Below, in pieces: positions 46,556-55,991 of a DNA stretch of 64,000 bases. The notes under the pieces were generated by a model. It was not told the origin of the DNA. It worked only from the letters and a program-made list of their open reading frames with translations, and did no database searches. The first letter of the stretch is position 1. Each line of letters begins with the position of its first letter. A program made the position numbers and the translations under genes. The stretch covers positions 59,221 to 123,220 of the forward strand of contig JAUXNJ010000013.1 in NCBI GenBank assembly GCA_030682795.1, given 5' to 3'. Source of the stretch: Sphingobacteriaceae bacterium. GTDB lineage: Bacteria > Bacteroidota > Bacteroidia > UBA7662.

Positions 46556-47686
46556 TTACAGTCTGTTTTGCAGCTTTGGCACCATCTGATTTTTCCAGCT
46601 GGCAAAATCACCAACTAGGATGTGCTTGCGGGCTTCTTTTACGAGCCAAAGATAGAAGTGTAGGTTGTGGAGGGAGGCAATTTGTGAGCCTAACATCTCG
46701 CCGGCCATGAACAAATGTGCGAGATAGGCCTTGCTATGTACCCTATCTACCTGTAAATCGCTTTTCGGGTCGATGGGCGAAAAATCAGTGCGCCATTTTT
46801 TATTGCGGATGTTGATAAAGCCCTCGCTGGTAAAGAGCATGCCGTTACGGGCATTGCGGGTAGGCATCACGCAGTCGAACATATCGATGCCAAGGGCTAT
46901 GCACTCCAAGATGTTGACGGGGGTGCCTACGCCCATGAGGTAGCGGGGCTTGTCGGCAGGCAGGATATTGGTTACCAGGTCGGTCATGGCATACATGTCT
47001 TCGGCTGGCTCGCCCACACTTAAGCCTCCGATGGCATTACCTTCTCGGTTTTTAGAAGCGATGTACTCGGCCGATTGCTGGCGCAAATCGGGGTAAACGC
47101 TGCCCTGCACAATGGGGAAAAGTTTTTGGTGGTGGCCGTAAAGCGGCTCCGTACTGTCGAAATGTTGGATACAGCGGTCGAGCCACCGGTGGGTGAGGTG
47201 CATGCTGTTCCGAGCATAGTCCTTTTCACAAGGATAAGGGGTACATTCATCAAAAGCCATCACAATGTCGGCGCCTATTACGCGCTGGATGTCCATGACG
47301 TACTCAGGTGAAAAGAGGTGTTTGCTACCGTCGATGTGACTCGAAAAAGTAGCTCCTTCTTCTTTGATTTTACGGCGATCGGCCAGCGAAAACACCTGAT
47401 AACCGCCACTATCGGTAAGTATAGGCCTTTCCCAATTCATAAAGCCATGCAATCCACCGGCAGCCTGCATCACCTCTAATCCTGGTCGCAAATACAAATG
47501 ATAGGTGTTACCGAGGATGATTTTAGCGTCGATTTCTTGCCGCAGCTCTTGCTGGTGAACCGCTTTCACTGTACCTGCGGTGCCTACTGGCATGAAGATG
47601 GGGGTAGGGATGGGACCGTGATCGGTTTGCAGCACCCCTGCACGGGCTTTGCTGTGCGGGTCTTGGACTTCGAGGGTAAATGACAT
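46556..47686 (-). CDS. tgt: queuine/preQ1 tRNA-ribosyltransferase
   Basis: A 376-residue tRNA-guanine transglycosylase that exchanges G34 for preQ1 in tRNAs with GUN anticodons (Tyr, His, Asn, Asp). Visible are TPIFMPVGTAGTVK, the active-site Asp in LTDSGGYQVFS, the DECTPYP segment, GGLSVGE, the nucleophile Asp in GIDMFDCVMPTRNAR, and the C-terminal zinc site region. In that region the usual C-x-C-x2-C is not seen; the segment reads INIRNKKWRTDFSPID. The ATG at 47686 gives the family N-terminus (MSFTLEV); an ATG at 47725 lies 13 nt after a TAACTTTG element and would add 13 residues. Confidence 0.93.
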   Translation of the reverse strand: MSFTLEVQDPHSKARAGVLQTDHGPIPTPIFMPVGTAGTVKAVHQQELRQEIDAKIILGNTYHLYLRPGLEVMQAAGGLHGFMNWERPILTDSGGYQVFSLADRRKIKEEGATFSSHIDGSKHLFSPEYVMDIQRVIGADIVMAFDECTPYPCEKDYARNSMHLTHRWLDRCIQHFDSTEPLYGHHQKLFPIVQGSVYPDLRQQSAEYIASKNREGNAIGGLSVGEPAEDMYAMTDLVTNILPADKPRYLMGVGTPVNILECIALGIDMFDCVMPTRNARNGMLFTSEGFINIRNKKWRTDFSPIDPKSDLQVDRVHSKAYLAHLFMAGEMLGSQIASLHNLHFYLWLVKEARKHILVGDFASWKNQMVPKLQNRL

Positions 47687-47738
47687 CTGTGGAATAAATT
47701 GTATGTGCGAGCTATGAGATTTCATTAGTTTTGCGGTG

Positions 47739-47746
47739 CAAAGTTA
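47739..47746 (-). promoter_or_regulatory. Bacteroidota -7 promoter element for tgt
   Basis: TAACTTTG on the minus strand, 13 nt before the alternative tgt ATG at 47725. Confidence 0.5.
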
Positions 47747-47774
47747 ATGAACCCTGCACCGGCATCACCCCTTT

Positions 47775-48905
47775 ATGGAGATTGACATTCAACTTATTTG
47801 GCCCTTGGCCGTGTTAGCGCTTTTGGCGTTGGCAAACCTCTTTTATCAGTATCGTTTTTGGTGGAAAGCCTTGCGTTATCGCGACCAGCAGGCAGCCTAT
47901 CGCCAGGAACAACACGGGGTGTCGGTGATTATCGCCGCACGTAATGAAGCTGAAAATTTACAAAAGTATTTGCCAGCGTTTTTGGAGCAAGACTATCCCA
48001 ACTATGAGGTGATTGTAGTAAACGATTGCTCGTATGATGACAGCACGGATGTGCTCATGGCCATGGAAGCACGTTACAAACACCTCAAAGTGGTAACCAT
48101 CGAGGAGCAGCCTAAATATCCCACAGGAAAGAAGTTTGCACTTACCTTGGGCATCAAGGCCGCTACGCACAACGTATTGCTTTTTTCAGATGCCGATTGC
48201 CGCCCAGCCAGTAAAAACTGGGTTCAGGGCATGCAACGGCAGTACATCGACAAAACAGAGATAGTACTAGGTTATGGAGCCTATGAGAAACAAGCTGGTG
48301 TTTTGAATGCACTTATTCGTTTTGATACGGTGCTTACCTCAATGCAATACTTTGGGCATGCCTTGAGCAGGCGGGCATTCATGGGCGTGGGAAGGAATTT
48401 GAGCTATTTGCGCTCTTTGTTTTTCTTTCACAAAGGTTTTGTTGCACACATCAAACATCCTTCTGGCGATGATGATTTGTTTGTAAATGCCGCTGCAAAT
48501 CCTCAAAATGTACGTGTTTGTTTGGATATGGAAGCCAGCACCATCAGTATTCCCAAAAAGTCGTTTGCAGCACTCAGTCGGCAAAAAAGCAGGCATTTGA
48601 GTAGTGCTGCTTTTTACAAGGGTAGCGACAAATTTTGGCAAGCATATTATGCTGTAATGAGTTGGCTGTTATTCATCGCATTGCTTGCGAATATCTATTG
48701 GTTTAGGGCTGATCAATGGTGGATAATGACCAGTGTGGGGATTTTTATGCTTGCTTGGTTACATAAAATGCTTTTTTTGGCATTGTTTGCCCGTCGATTG
48801 CAGGAAAAAGAGCTGGCTTGGTGGCTGCCAATCATAGCGCCTTTGCATCAGTTTTTGCAGCTTTTTTGGGCGTTTAAAGGATTTCTTAGCAAGCCAAAAT
48901 GGTGA
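47775..48905 (+). CDS. family 2 glycosyltransferase, membrane-bound
   Basis: A 376-residue GT2 enzyme. An N-terminal membrane helix (about 5-25) is followed by the GT-A domain: VSVIIAARNEAENL near residue 49, VVNDCSYDDS, the DxD-type SDADC near 139, GDDDLFV, and R-Q-K-S-R-H. Two or three C-terminal membrane segments (about 290-345) follow. It should transfer a sugar from a nucleotide sugar onto a lipid or polysaccharide on the cytosolic face. The acceptor and sugar are unknown. The last bases overlap the start of rsmG. Confidence 0.88.
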   Translation: MEIDIQLIWPLAVLALLALANLFYQYRFWWKALRYRDQQAAYRQEQHGVSVIIAARNEAENLQKYLPAFLEQDYPNYEVIVVNDCSYDDSTDVLMAMEARYKHLKVVTIEEQPKYPTGKKFALTLGIKAATHNVLLFSDADCRPASKNWVQGMQRQYIDKTEIVLGYGAYEKQAGVLNALIRFDTVLTSMQYFGHALSRRAFMGVGRNLSYLRSLFFFHKGFVAHIKHPSGDDDLFVNAAANPQNVRVCLDMEASTISIPKKSFAALSRQKSRHLSSAAFYKGSDKFWQAYYAVMSWLLFIALLANIYWFRADQWWIMTSVGIFMLAWLHKMLFLALFARRLQEKELAWWLPIIAPLHQFLQLFWAFKGFLSKPKW

Positions 48906-49555
48906 TGGAAGCAATTATAAAATACTTCCCCGAGCTCAGTGCCGAGCAACAGCAGCAGTTTGCGCAACTGGAGACTTTGTACACCGAGTGGAATGCTCAA
49001 ATCAACGTGATTTCGCGCAAGGACATGGAGTCTTTTTACACGCATCATGTGCTGCATAGTTTGGCCATCGCCAAGGTAATGGGCTTTAAGGCTGGTGCCA
49101 AGGTGTTGGATGTAGGTACAGGCGGAGGCTTTCCTGGTATTCCTTTGGCCATTTTATTCCCCGAAACGCAGTTTTTGCTGGTGGATTCGATCGGCAAAAA
49201 AATTAAAGTGGTGCAGGCTGTGGCCGAGGCATTGGGTCTTGCCAATGTAGAGGCCCGTCACCAGCGTGCCGAAGAGGTAAAAGGCAAATTCGACTTTGTA
49301 GTGAGCCGGGCAGTAACGCGCATGGCTCCTTTTTACGAGTGGATCAAGGATAAATTCGGGACTGAACAGCGGCATTCGCTGGCCAACGGGGTGTTGTATT
49401 TAAAAGGGGGCGATTTAAAGGAGGAGCTTGACGAATGTGGACAGCCTTACACCATTCATCCCATTTCGGCCTTTTTTGAAGATGCCTTTTTCGAAACCAA
49501 AGCCGTGGTATACGTACAGGCACCCCGTCAATTCAGCATGCCCAAGCGGCGCTGA
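48899..49555 (+). CDS. rsmG: 16S rRNA (guanine-527-N7)-methyltransferase
   Basis: A 218-residue Rossmann methyltransferase. Visible are the RsmG N-terminal region with W-N-A-Q-I-N-V-I-S-R, the SAM motif VLDVGTGGGFPGIPLAI near residue 65, LVDSIGKKIKV, and VSRAVTRM. It methylates G527 of 16S rRNA; loss gives low-level streptomycin resistance in other bacteria. Two in-frame ATGs are possible (48899 and 48905), the second overlapping the upstream stop as TGATG. It overlaps the glycosyltransferase gene. Confidence 0.94.
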   Translation: MVMEAIIKYFPELSAEQQQQFAQLETLYTEWNAQINVISRKDMESFYTHHVLHSLAIAKVMGFKAGAKVLDVGTGGGFPGIPLAILFPETQFLLVDSIGKKIKVVQAVAEALGLANVEARHQRAEEVKGKFDFVVSRAVTRMAPFYEWIKDKFGTEQRHSLANGVLYLKGGDLKEELDECGQPYTIHPISAFFEDAFFETKAVVYVQAPRQFSMPKRR

Positions 49556-49583
49556 GTTAATTTTAGATAGGCCGTTACGAAAA

Positions 49584-49611
49584 CAACGGTTTTCTTTAAG
49601 AAAGCCCGTTG
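49584..49611 (+). terminator. Possible terminator after rsmG
   Basis: CAACGG (49584-49589) pairs with CCGTTG (49606-49611), with an inner CTTT/AAAG stem interrupted by an internal loop. It lies between the rsmG stop and the mrpA promoter element. The stem is weak. Confidence 0.35.
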
Positions 49612-49618
49612 CATTGCC

Positions 49619-49626
49619 TATTTTTG
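49619..49626 (+). promoter_or_regulatory. -7 promoter element of the mrp antiporter operon
   Basis: TATTTTTG lies 5 nt before an ATG (49632) that opens a six-codon frame MPFDLC. That frame ends by overlapping the mrpA ATG at 49646. Confidence 0.55.
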
Positions 49627-49645
49627 CGTTCATGCCTTTCGATTT

Positions 49646-51934
49646 ATGCTGATAGCGCTGCTTGCTTGTTTTCTTTTTGCTTTGTCGATGGTTTTGCTCG
49701 GGAAATGGGTAAAGACTGTTTTATGGTGGCTGCCGATGGTGCTGCCTGCGGGTTTGTTCGTTTATTTTTTGAGTTTAGGCACTGCCACGCAAAGCTTAAG
49801 TTACGACTGGCTGCCACAGTTGGGGGTGCGCTTGAGTCTGCACCTCGACGGTCTCTCGCGGCTTTTTGTGCTGCTCATCACCGGTATCGGTGCGCTGGTG
49901 TTTGCCTACACTTCGTCCTATTTAAAGGGGCACGCGTATCTCGATCGCTTTTACGGCTATTTGAGCTTGTTTATGGGCGCTATGATAGGCTTGGTGCTCT
50001 CCGAAAATCTCATCAGCTTATTTGTCTTTTGGGAGCTTACCTCCATCAGTTCTTTTTTCCTCATTGGCTTCAACAACGACCAATCGGCTTCTCGTAAATC
50101 GGCACTTACAGCATTGATCATAACGGGAATGGGCGGATTAAGTCTGCTTGCTGCCGGTATTCTGCTTGGTTATGTGGGCGATACCTACAGCATCATTGAG
50201 CTCACGCAGTCGGCCGATTACCTGCGCGCTCATCCGCAATACAGCTTGGCGGTACTGCTGATTTTTGGCGCGGCCTTCACCAAATCGGCGCAATTCCCTT
50301 TTCATTTTTGGCTACCCGGTGCCATGAAAGCACCTACGCCCGTGAGTACTTACCTGCACTCGGCCACCATGGTAAAGGCGGGGGTGTACCTGCTGCTGCG
50401 TTTTACACCCGTTTTAGGCGGCACCGAATTATGGCAAAGCTCACTGCTGTGGGTGGGAGGCATTACCATGTTGTACGCCGCTTTTCACAGCATTTTCCGC
50501 ACCGATATGAAGGCCATTTTGGCTTATTCTACCATTGCTGCTTTGGGAGTATTGGTGTTTTTAATCGGGATGGGGAGCAACAGTGCCTTGCAAGCTGCCG
50601 GGGTGTTTATATTGGTGCATGCGCTGTACAAGGCCACTTTGTTCTTAATAACCGGCATTGTGGATCACGAAACGCACAGCCGTAACGTCTTACAATTAGC
50701 AGGATTGCGCAAGGTGCTGCTGCCGGTGGCCATTGCTGGACTGCTAGCTGCCGTGTCGAATGCGGGCATTCCTCCAAGTTTTGGGTTTATTGGCAAGGAT
50801 CTCATGTATGAAGCCGCATTGCATCATGGGGCAGGGGCTTGGGTGCTTCTAGGGGCGCTCATCCTCACGAATGTTTTGCTGTTGTATGCTGGATTTTTAG
50901 TCGGCATCAAACCTTTCATCGGTCCTTTACCCGAAAAGCATGCGCACTTACATTGGCCATCGGCCTGGATGTGGGTGCCGCCTGTGTTGTTGGGTGTATT
51001 GTCACTCGGCTTTGGCTTGTGGCCCGTGGCTGCATCGCGTTTGAGCGAGGTATTTTTACCAGCATTGGGTTTGCAGCCTCCTCCAGCACTGAAGCTGTGG
51101 CATGGCTTCAATCTCATTTTGGGCTTGAGTGCGGCCACCATTGGCAGCGGCTTGTTGCTGTGGTTTTTGCTGAAACCGGGCGAAAAGGGACTGGCACGAC
51201 TTCAAAAACTGGCCTGGCTGTCGCCCGAGCGGTTACTCGGTGGTTTTGCCCGTGGGGTCGGGATGTTTTCGGTGGTGTGGACCAACCTCTTCCAACACGG
51301 TTATTTGCGGTATTATGTAATGACCATCGTACTGGTGCTCAGCGCCGGCATGGGCTACCGCATGTTCAACAACTATACTTGGCAAACCAGCTTCACCCCG
51401 CTGCTCAACTTGACGGTGTATGAGGTGTCGATTGTGGCCATCATGCTCATCAGCATCGGTTTTGCGGTCTTTTCTAAATCACGGCTCGCGGCCGTGGCCG
51501 GACTCGGGGTTGTGGGTTATGCCATTTGTCTGCTTTTTGTGTTTTACAGCGCCCCCGATTTGGCCATGACCCAGTTTACGGTCGACACCCTAACGGTGAT
51601 CCTCTTTGTACTTGTACTTTATCGCTTGCCCAAATACATGCAAATCAGCAATAAACTTACCATTGCAAGAGATGGCTTGGTGGCGCTCACCTTTGGGGGC
51701 TTGGTTACTTTGCTAGCCCTGTTGGTGCTCGAGCAGCCCGTACAGCGCGATGTGGCCGATTTTTACGCCGCCAATGCGTATTTGCTGGCCAAGGGCAAAA
51801 ACGTGGTGAATGTAATTTTGGTGGATTTTAGGGGCTTAGATACCTTGGTTGAAATTACCGTGCTAAGTATTGCCGCTTTGGGGGTGTTTGGATTGCTCAA
51901 ACTGCGTTTAAAAACCACAGAAAGGAGGGGATAA
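49646..51934 (+). CDS. mrpA: Na+/H+ antiporter subunit MrpA/MnhA
   Basis: A 762-residue, highly hydrophobic protein related to complex I NuoL. The antiporter core shows MGAMIGLVLSENLISLFVFWELTS with its conserved Glu, then SAQFPFHFWLPGAMKAPTPVSTYLHSATMVKAG. The C-terminal MrpA-specific part carries APDLAMTQFTVDTLTV and ends in NVILVDFRGLDTLVEITVL. It forms the largest subunit of the Mrp Na+/H+ antiporter in the cytoplasmic membrane, used for Na+ expulsion and pH homeostasis. It is the first of seven genes with overlapping or near-overlapping ends. Confidence 0.95.
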   Translation: MLIALLACFLFALSMVLLGKWVKTVLWWLPMVLPAGLFVYFLSLGTATQSLSYDWLPQLGVRLSLHLDGLSRLFVLLITGIGALVFAYTSSYLKGHAYLDRFYGYLSLFMGAMIGLVLSENLISLFVFWELTSISSFFLIGFNNDQSASRKSALTALIITGMGGLSLLAAGILLGYVGDTYSIIELTQSADYLRAHPQYSLAVLLIFGAAFTKSAQFPFHFWLPGAMKAPTPVSTYLHSATMVKAGVYLLLRFTPVLGGTELWQSSLLWVGGITMLYAAFHSIFRTDMKAILAYSTIAALGVLVFLIGMGSNSALQAAGVFILVHALYKATLFLITGIVDHETHSRNVLQLAGLRKVLLPVAIAGLLAAVSNAGIPPSFGFIGKDLMYEAALHHGAGAWVLLGALILTNVLLLYAGFLVGIKPFIGPLPEKHAHLHWPSAWMWVPPVLLGVLSLGFGLWPVAASRLSEVFLPALGLQPPPALKLWHGFNLILGLSAATIGSGLLLWFLLKPGEKGLARLQKLAWLSPERLLGGFARGVGMFSVVWTNLFQHGYLRYYVMTIVLVLSAGMGYRMFNNYTWQTSFTPLLNLTVYEVSIVAIMLISIGFAVFSKSRLAAVAGLGVVGYAICLLFVFYSAPDLAMTQFTVDTLTVILFVLVLYRLPKYMQISNKLTIARDGLVALTFGGLVTLLALLVLEQPVQRDVADFYAANAYLLAKGKNVVNVILVDFRGLDTLVEITVLSIAALGVFGLLKLRLKTTERRG

Positions 51935-51937
51935 GCT

Positions 51938-52351
51938 ATGAAATCAATCATTTTACGCACTGCGTCTAATTACTTGCTCCCGCTGCTATTGCTGTTTTCG
52001 GTCTTTGTGCTGCTACGCGGTCATTACCTTCCCGGAGGTGGTTTCATCGGGGGATTGGTGGCCAGCATCGCCTTCGTGCTGCACGCCTTTGCCCATGGCT
52101 TGCGCAAGGCACAACGCTATTTTCCCATTCATCCGGGGTTTTTAATGCCCATAGGACTCACACTGTCGCTTTTAAGCGGATTTTTGCCCATTTTGATCGG
52201 TGATCAAGCCTTTTTGACTGGCCTTTGGATGGCCGATCCGTTACCCGTAATTGGCATGGTAGGCACTGCACTTTTTTTCGATTTAGGCGTATACATCGTT
52301 GTGGTGGGGGTTACGCTCACCATCATCTTTACCATTTCCGAAACCGCCTGA
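51938..52351 (+). CDS. mrpB: Na+/H+ antiporter subunit MrpB/MnhB
   Basis: A 137-residue membrane protein with four hydrophobic segments and the MrpB signature [16 protein letters not shown] near residue 27. It is an obligatory small subunit of the antiporter. An AGGAGG at 51923-51928, inside the end of mrpA, precedes the ATG by 9 nt; this is a rare Shine-Dalgarno in the window. Confidence 0.94.
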   Translation: MKSIILRTASNYLLPLLLLFSVFVLLRGHYLPGGGFIGGLVASIAFVLHAFAHGLRKAQRYFPIHPGFLMPIGLTLSLLSGFLPILIGDQAFLTGLWMADPLPVIGMVGTALFFDLGVYIVVVGVTLTIIFTISETA

Positions 52352-52352
52352 T

Positions 52353-52706
52353 ATGGAGATCCTCTTAGCCATCATGATCGGCGTTTTGTACGCAGCAGGC
52401 ATTTATATGATGTTCAGGCGTTCGTTGGTGAAGCTCATCATTGGCATCATTTTGCTCGGCAATGGCGCCAATTTGCTCATTTTTTTGTTGGGAAGATTGG
52501 TCAAGGGCAAGCCGCCCATCATTGCCGAGGGCAGCAAGTATCTGAGTGAAGCTTATGCCGATCCGGTGCCGCAAGCTTTGATTTTAACCGCCATTGTGAT
52601 CAGTTTTGGTTTACAGGCCTTTGCCATCGTGCTCATCAAGCGCACTTACAAGGTGGTAAAGACCGAAGACCTCGATCAAATCAATACTTTTGATGAATTC
52701 GAATGA
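52353..52706 (+). CDS. mrpC: Na+/H+ antiporter subunit MrpC/MnhC
   Basis: A 117-residue NuoK-like protein with three membrane helices. It shows [23 protein letters not shown] and [17 protein letters not shown], the conserved MrpC/NuoK core with the Pro-Gln-Ala-Leu motif. The start at 52353 is 2 nt after the mrpB stop; the longer frame from 52299 would overlap mrpB. The stop overlaps the mrpD start (ATGA). Confidence 0.94.
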   Translation: MEILLAIMIGVLYAAGIYMMFRRSLVKLIIGIILLGNGANLLIFLLGRLVKGKPPIIAEGSKYLSEAYADPVPQALILTAIVISFGLQAFAIVLIKRTYKVVKTEDLDQINTFDEFE

Positions 52707-54229
52707 CCCAGCAACTCCTCATAGCGCCCCTTTTGTTGCCATTTGCTTTGGCCATTGCCTTGATGTTCGCCTGGTTCCACATCCGTTACCAACGGGTGAT
52801 CAGCATTGTGGGCAGCGTAGCCAGCCTGGGACTGGCCATCTGGCTCTTTGGTCGCGTTTGGCAAGGCGGCATCATCAGTCTGCAAGCCGGCGGCTGGGCG
52901 GCGCCCTACGGCATTACGCTGGTGGCCGATACCTTGGCGGTAACCATGGTGTTGCTGACTGCTATTGTAGGATTGGCCGTTTCGCTTTTTGCCAGCGGCT
53001 CAATGATCAACCAGCGGCTGCGGTACGGCTTTTTTCCCATTTTTCATCTGCTGTTGATGGGGCTCAATGGGGCTTTTTTGGCTGGCGACATTTTTAATCT
53101 GTATGTATGGTTTGAGGTAATGATCATCAGCTCCTTTGTATTACTTACGCTCGGAGGCGAGAAGGCGCAGTTGGAAGGGGCGGTGAAGTACTTTACCCTC
53201 AATTTCCTGGCCTCGATCATCTTTTTAACAGCTTTGGCGGTTTTGTACGGACTTACCGGCACGCTCAACATGGCAGATTTATCGGTGAAAATTGCCCTCA
53301 TTGAGCAGCGCTCGCTGGTAGATGTATGCGCGCTCATCTTTTTCGTGGGCTTCGGCATCAAGGCGGCGGTGTTTCCGCTCTACTTCTGGCTTCCGGCTTC
53401 GTACCATACCCCACCACCTGCAGTGGCTGCGGTTTTTGGGGGATTGCTAACCAAAGTTGGGGTGTATGCCATGATGCGGGTATTTACTTTGATGTTTACC
53501 CGCGATCCTTTTATCGAAAACATGTTGCTGGTGGTGGCCTTCTTCACCCTTTTTTCAGGGGCTTTGGGTGCCATGACCCGCAACAACATTGTGAAAGTGT
53601 TTTCGTGGTTGATTATTTGTCACATTGGCTTTATGCTGGCTGGTTTGGCCATGTACTCCGAGTTGGCTTTGGCTGGGGCGGTGTTTTACATGATCCACGA
53701 CATCATTGTGAAGGCCAATTTGTTTATGTTGGCGGGCGTTACCAATAAAATTACCGGCACCAACAAATTGCAAATGATGGGTGGTTTGTACGCCAACTAT
53801 CCAAAAATTAGTTTACTGATGGCCATACCGCTTTTTTCGTTGGTAGGCATTCCGCCGCTTTCAGGCTTTTGGCCTAAGCTCTCCTTAATTTTGGGAGGCA
53901 TTGAGCAAGGACATTGGCCGTTGGTAGCCATGATTTTGCTGGCCAGTTTTGCCACCTTATATGTGATTGCCCGGGTATGGGCAGAGGCTTTTTGGAAAAA
54001 GCAGCCCGAATTTGAGCGGCCCGCTGGCTTTAGGTATTTTGGTGATTACCCGGTTCTCAAGCGCGTACTGATGCTCCTGCCCATTGGTCTACTTGCCTTG
54101 GTATCGTTGTATATTGCCTTTGGTGCAGTACATATTCAAACCTTGGCTCAGCGTATAGCTGCCGAATTACTGCATCCTGAGGCCTATATTGAAGCTGTTT
54201 TAGGTTCCACCAAAGAGCTAATGCCATGA
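52703..54229 (+). CDS. mrpD: Na+/H+ antiporter subunit MrpD/MnhD
   Basis: A 508-residue NuoM/NuoN-like antiporter subunit with about 14 membrane helices. Visible are [18 protein letters not shown] with the key Glu, and [35 protein letters not shown] with the conserved Lys residues of the proton path. It works with MrpA in ion translocation. It starts inside the mrpC stop and ends inside the mrpE start. Confidence 0.95.
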   Translation: MTQQLLIAPLLLPFALAIALMFAWFHIRYQRVISIVGSVASLGLAIWLFGRVWQGGIISLQAGGWAAPYGITLVADTLAVTMVLLTAIVGLAVSLFASGSMINQRLRYGFFPIFHLLLMGLNGAFLAGDIFNLYVWFEVMIISSFVLLTLGGEKAQLEGAVKYFTLNFLASIIFLTALAVLYGLTGTLNMADLSVKIALIEQRSLVDVCALIFFVGFGIKAAVFPLYFWLPASYHTPPPAVAAVFGGLLTKVGVYAMMRVFTLMFTRDPFIENMLLVVAFFTLFSGALGAMTRNNIVKVFSWLIICHIGFMLAGLAMYSELALAGAVFYMIHDIIVKANLFMLAGVTNKITGTNKLQMMGGLYANYPKISLLMAIPLFSLVGIPPLSGFWPKLSLILGGIEQGHWPLVAMILLASFATLYVIARVWAEAFWKKQPEFERPAGFRYFGDYPVLKRVLMLLPIGLLALVSLYIAFGAVHIQTLAQRIAAELLHPEAYIEAVLGSTKELMP

Positions 54230-54699
54230 GAACGCCGATCATTTTGAATTTGATATTGACCTTTGTGTGGGTAGCACTTACAGGTAGTTTTGCCTTTGCC
54301 AATTTCTTTTTTGGCTTTGCCTTGAGCTTTTTTATCCTGCGTTTTTCGGTGAAGGGCCGCGACCGCAAGTACTTTAGCTTTGTGCCCAAACTCATTGCCT
54401 TTGTGTTTTACTTCTTGTATGAGCTCATTAAGGCCAATTTGCAGGTGGCAGCCGATGTAATTACCCCGCCTTTTTACATGACACCTGGTATTGTGCGGGT
54501 GCCGCTTACGGCCAAGACCGATGCAGAAATCACCTTACTGGCTAATTTGATTTCGCTAACTCCAGGCACCCTGAGTTTAGACGTGTCGGATGACAAAAAA
54601 GTACTTTATGTACACGCCATGTACATTACCAACGAGCAAGAGTTTATCGACAGCATCAAAAACGGTTTTGAAAAGCGCTTGTTAAACATCATGCGATGA
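54226..54699 (+). CDS. mrpE: Na+/H+ antiporter subunit MrpE/MnhE
   Basis: A 157-residue protein. Two N-terminal hydrophobic segments are followed by the MrpE motif FYFLYELIKANLQVAADV and a cytosolic domain with LTPGTLSLDVSDDKKVLYVHAM. It is an accessory subunit needed for assembly of the Mrp complex. It overlaps both neighbours by ATGA. Confidence 0.93.
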   Translation: MRTPIILNLILTFVWVALTGSFAFANFFFGFALSFFILRFSVKGRDRKYFSFVPKLIAFVFYFLYELIKANLQVAADVITPPFYMTPGIVRVPLTAKTDAEITLLANLISLTPGTLSLDVSDDKKVLYVHAMYITNEQEFIDSIKNGFEKRLLNIMR

Positions 54700-54971
54700 A
54701 CGTACACGACTTTTTATACTATGTGATTTTACCCACGCTTACTTTGTCGGTATTGCTGGTGTTTTACCGCTTTTTACGGGGACCGAGCCTGAGCGATCGG
54801 GTGGTAGCGCTCGACTTGCTAATTACCATCGGTATTGGCATCATTGCTGTGTACGCCATTTTAACCAATCAGTCGAGCTTCCTCGACATCGCCATGATTT
54901 TGGCACTGATTGCCTTTTTAGGCACGGTGGCCTTTTCCTATTACCTCGAAAAAAGAGAGAAAAATGAGTGA
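54696..54971 (+). CDS. mrpF: Na+/H+ antiporter subunit MrpF/MnhF
   Basis: A 91-residue protein with three membrane helices. It has the family motif RGPSLSDRVVALDLL near residue 28 and SSFLDIAMILALIAFLGTVAF. It is a small core subunit of the Mrp complex. It overlaps mrpE by 4 bp and mrpG by 8 bp. Confidence 0.94.
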   Translation: MNVHDFLYYVILPTLTLSVLLVFYRFLRGPSLSDRVVALDLLITIGIGIIAVYAILTNQSSFLDIAMILALIAFLGTVAFSYYLEKREKNE

Positions 54972-55347
54972 CATCCTGATTTATATCCTGAGCACTTTAG
55001 GGGCCTTGTTTATTTTACTCGCCGCGGTAGGATTTGTACGCATGCCAGATTTGTACTTGCGCATTTCAGTAACAACAAAGGCGGCAACCCTTGGCATTGG
55101 CTTATTACTTGCTTGTACAGGTATTTACTTTCACACGGGTTCCATCACCACCCGGGTGTTGGCAATCATATTTTTCATCATTTTGACCGCGCCTGTGGGT
55201 GCCCATCTTATTGGAAGGGCTTCTTATTTTATCGGAGTGCCGTTGTGGAAACGGTCGAAGGTAGATCACTTGAAAGGGAAGTATAAAAAACACACCCATG
55301 AATTAAGCAGTAAACAAGATCCCGCTCAAGAAACGCCATCGGCTTAG
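54964..55347 (+). CDS. mrpG: Na+/H+ antiporter subunit MrpG/MnhG
   Basis: A 127-residue protein with three membrane helices and the MrpG motifs GFVRMPDLYLRISVTTKAATLG and LTAPVGAHLIGRASYF. A charged C-terminal tail is cytosolic. It completes a full mrpABCDEFG set. It overlaps mrpF by 8 bp and has a GAGAG-rich upstream region. Confidence 0.94.
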   Translation: MSDILIYILSTLGALFILLAAVGFVRMPDLYLRISVTTKAATLGIGLLLACTGIYFHTGSITTRVLAIIFFIILTAPVGAHLIGRASYFIGVPLWKRSKVDHLKGKYKKHTHELSSKQDPAQETPSA

Positions 55348-55991
55348 TGTTTTTTTTGGTGCCTTGACTGAATTACTTTTACATAGATTGACTCCGCATG
55401 TGTCACTTTCAAGCATAGCTACAGAATTTTAGGGTTTTATTTTTTTGGAAATAGATACAAGCCTTTTCTTAAGGCTTTGGCTTCAGGGTTTTCACCAGGT
55501 AATCAAGCAATTTCTTTCAAGCTTTTTCTGCGTGCTGCTGTTTTTGTAGGTGTAGGTTAGGCATAAAAAACATGGCCGAGAAGAGTTGATGCGGATAGGA
55601 GTACAATTACCTATATGAATCTCAATCTCAGTCTATCATTGGGCAACTCAACAGCTATTTGTTTGATGCATTTCTCTATTCGGGAATACGTCCCGTTTTT
55701 GTTAATCTTTCGTTATTCTATTGCGTTTTTGGGCTTATGGTGTTTTGGAAGGCCTTTTTTGTACCTTTGCGGGGTACATGTTTTGGATAAATGTAGGATG
55801 GTAAATGGGTATGTCAAGCCAGTTGAAAAAACAGCTTCCCTTTTTGATTTTTTTGTCCCATTTTGATTTAAGCATGTACGTGGCTTCTTTTCCATCAAGT
55901 TCGATTTAAGCGTGTTTGATGCGTTTTTTCTGGTGTCAGGTATTTTGGCACGGTGTTTCGTTCATGTTCAGCAAATCATAAAATCTCTATA
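55348..55991 (+). other. AT-rich non-coding stretch before the surface-protein genes
   Basis: About 640 bp without a convincing gene. It holds a TACCTTTG element at 55762-55769 without a well-spaced -33 box, and two near-identical 13-mers (GATTTAAGC[A/G]TGT at 55865-55877 and 55903-55915). It could contain a long leader or a small RNA; this is not shown. An 83-codon frame at 55615-55866 has no family resemblance and is not called. Confidence 0.5.
55915..55948 (+). promoter_or_regulatory. Candidate promoter for the cohesin-like protein gene
   Basis: TTTG at 55915-55918 and TATTTTGG at 55941-55948 with a 22-nt spacer. The ATG at 55992 follows 43 nt later. Confidence 0.45.

Noticed and set aside
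49646..55347. Complex I or membrane-bound hydrogenase instead of an Mrp antiporter
   Set aside because: All seven Mrp subunits are present in order and there are no Fe-S, NiFe or quinone-module genes.
55615..55866. 83-codon plus-strand frame in the spacer after mrpG
   Set aside because: Low-complexity, hydrophobic and aromatic-rich composition, no start signal and no family resemblance; it overlaps the TACCTTTG element.
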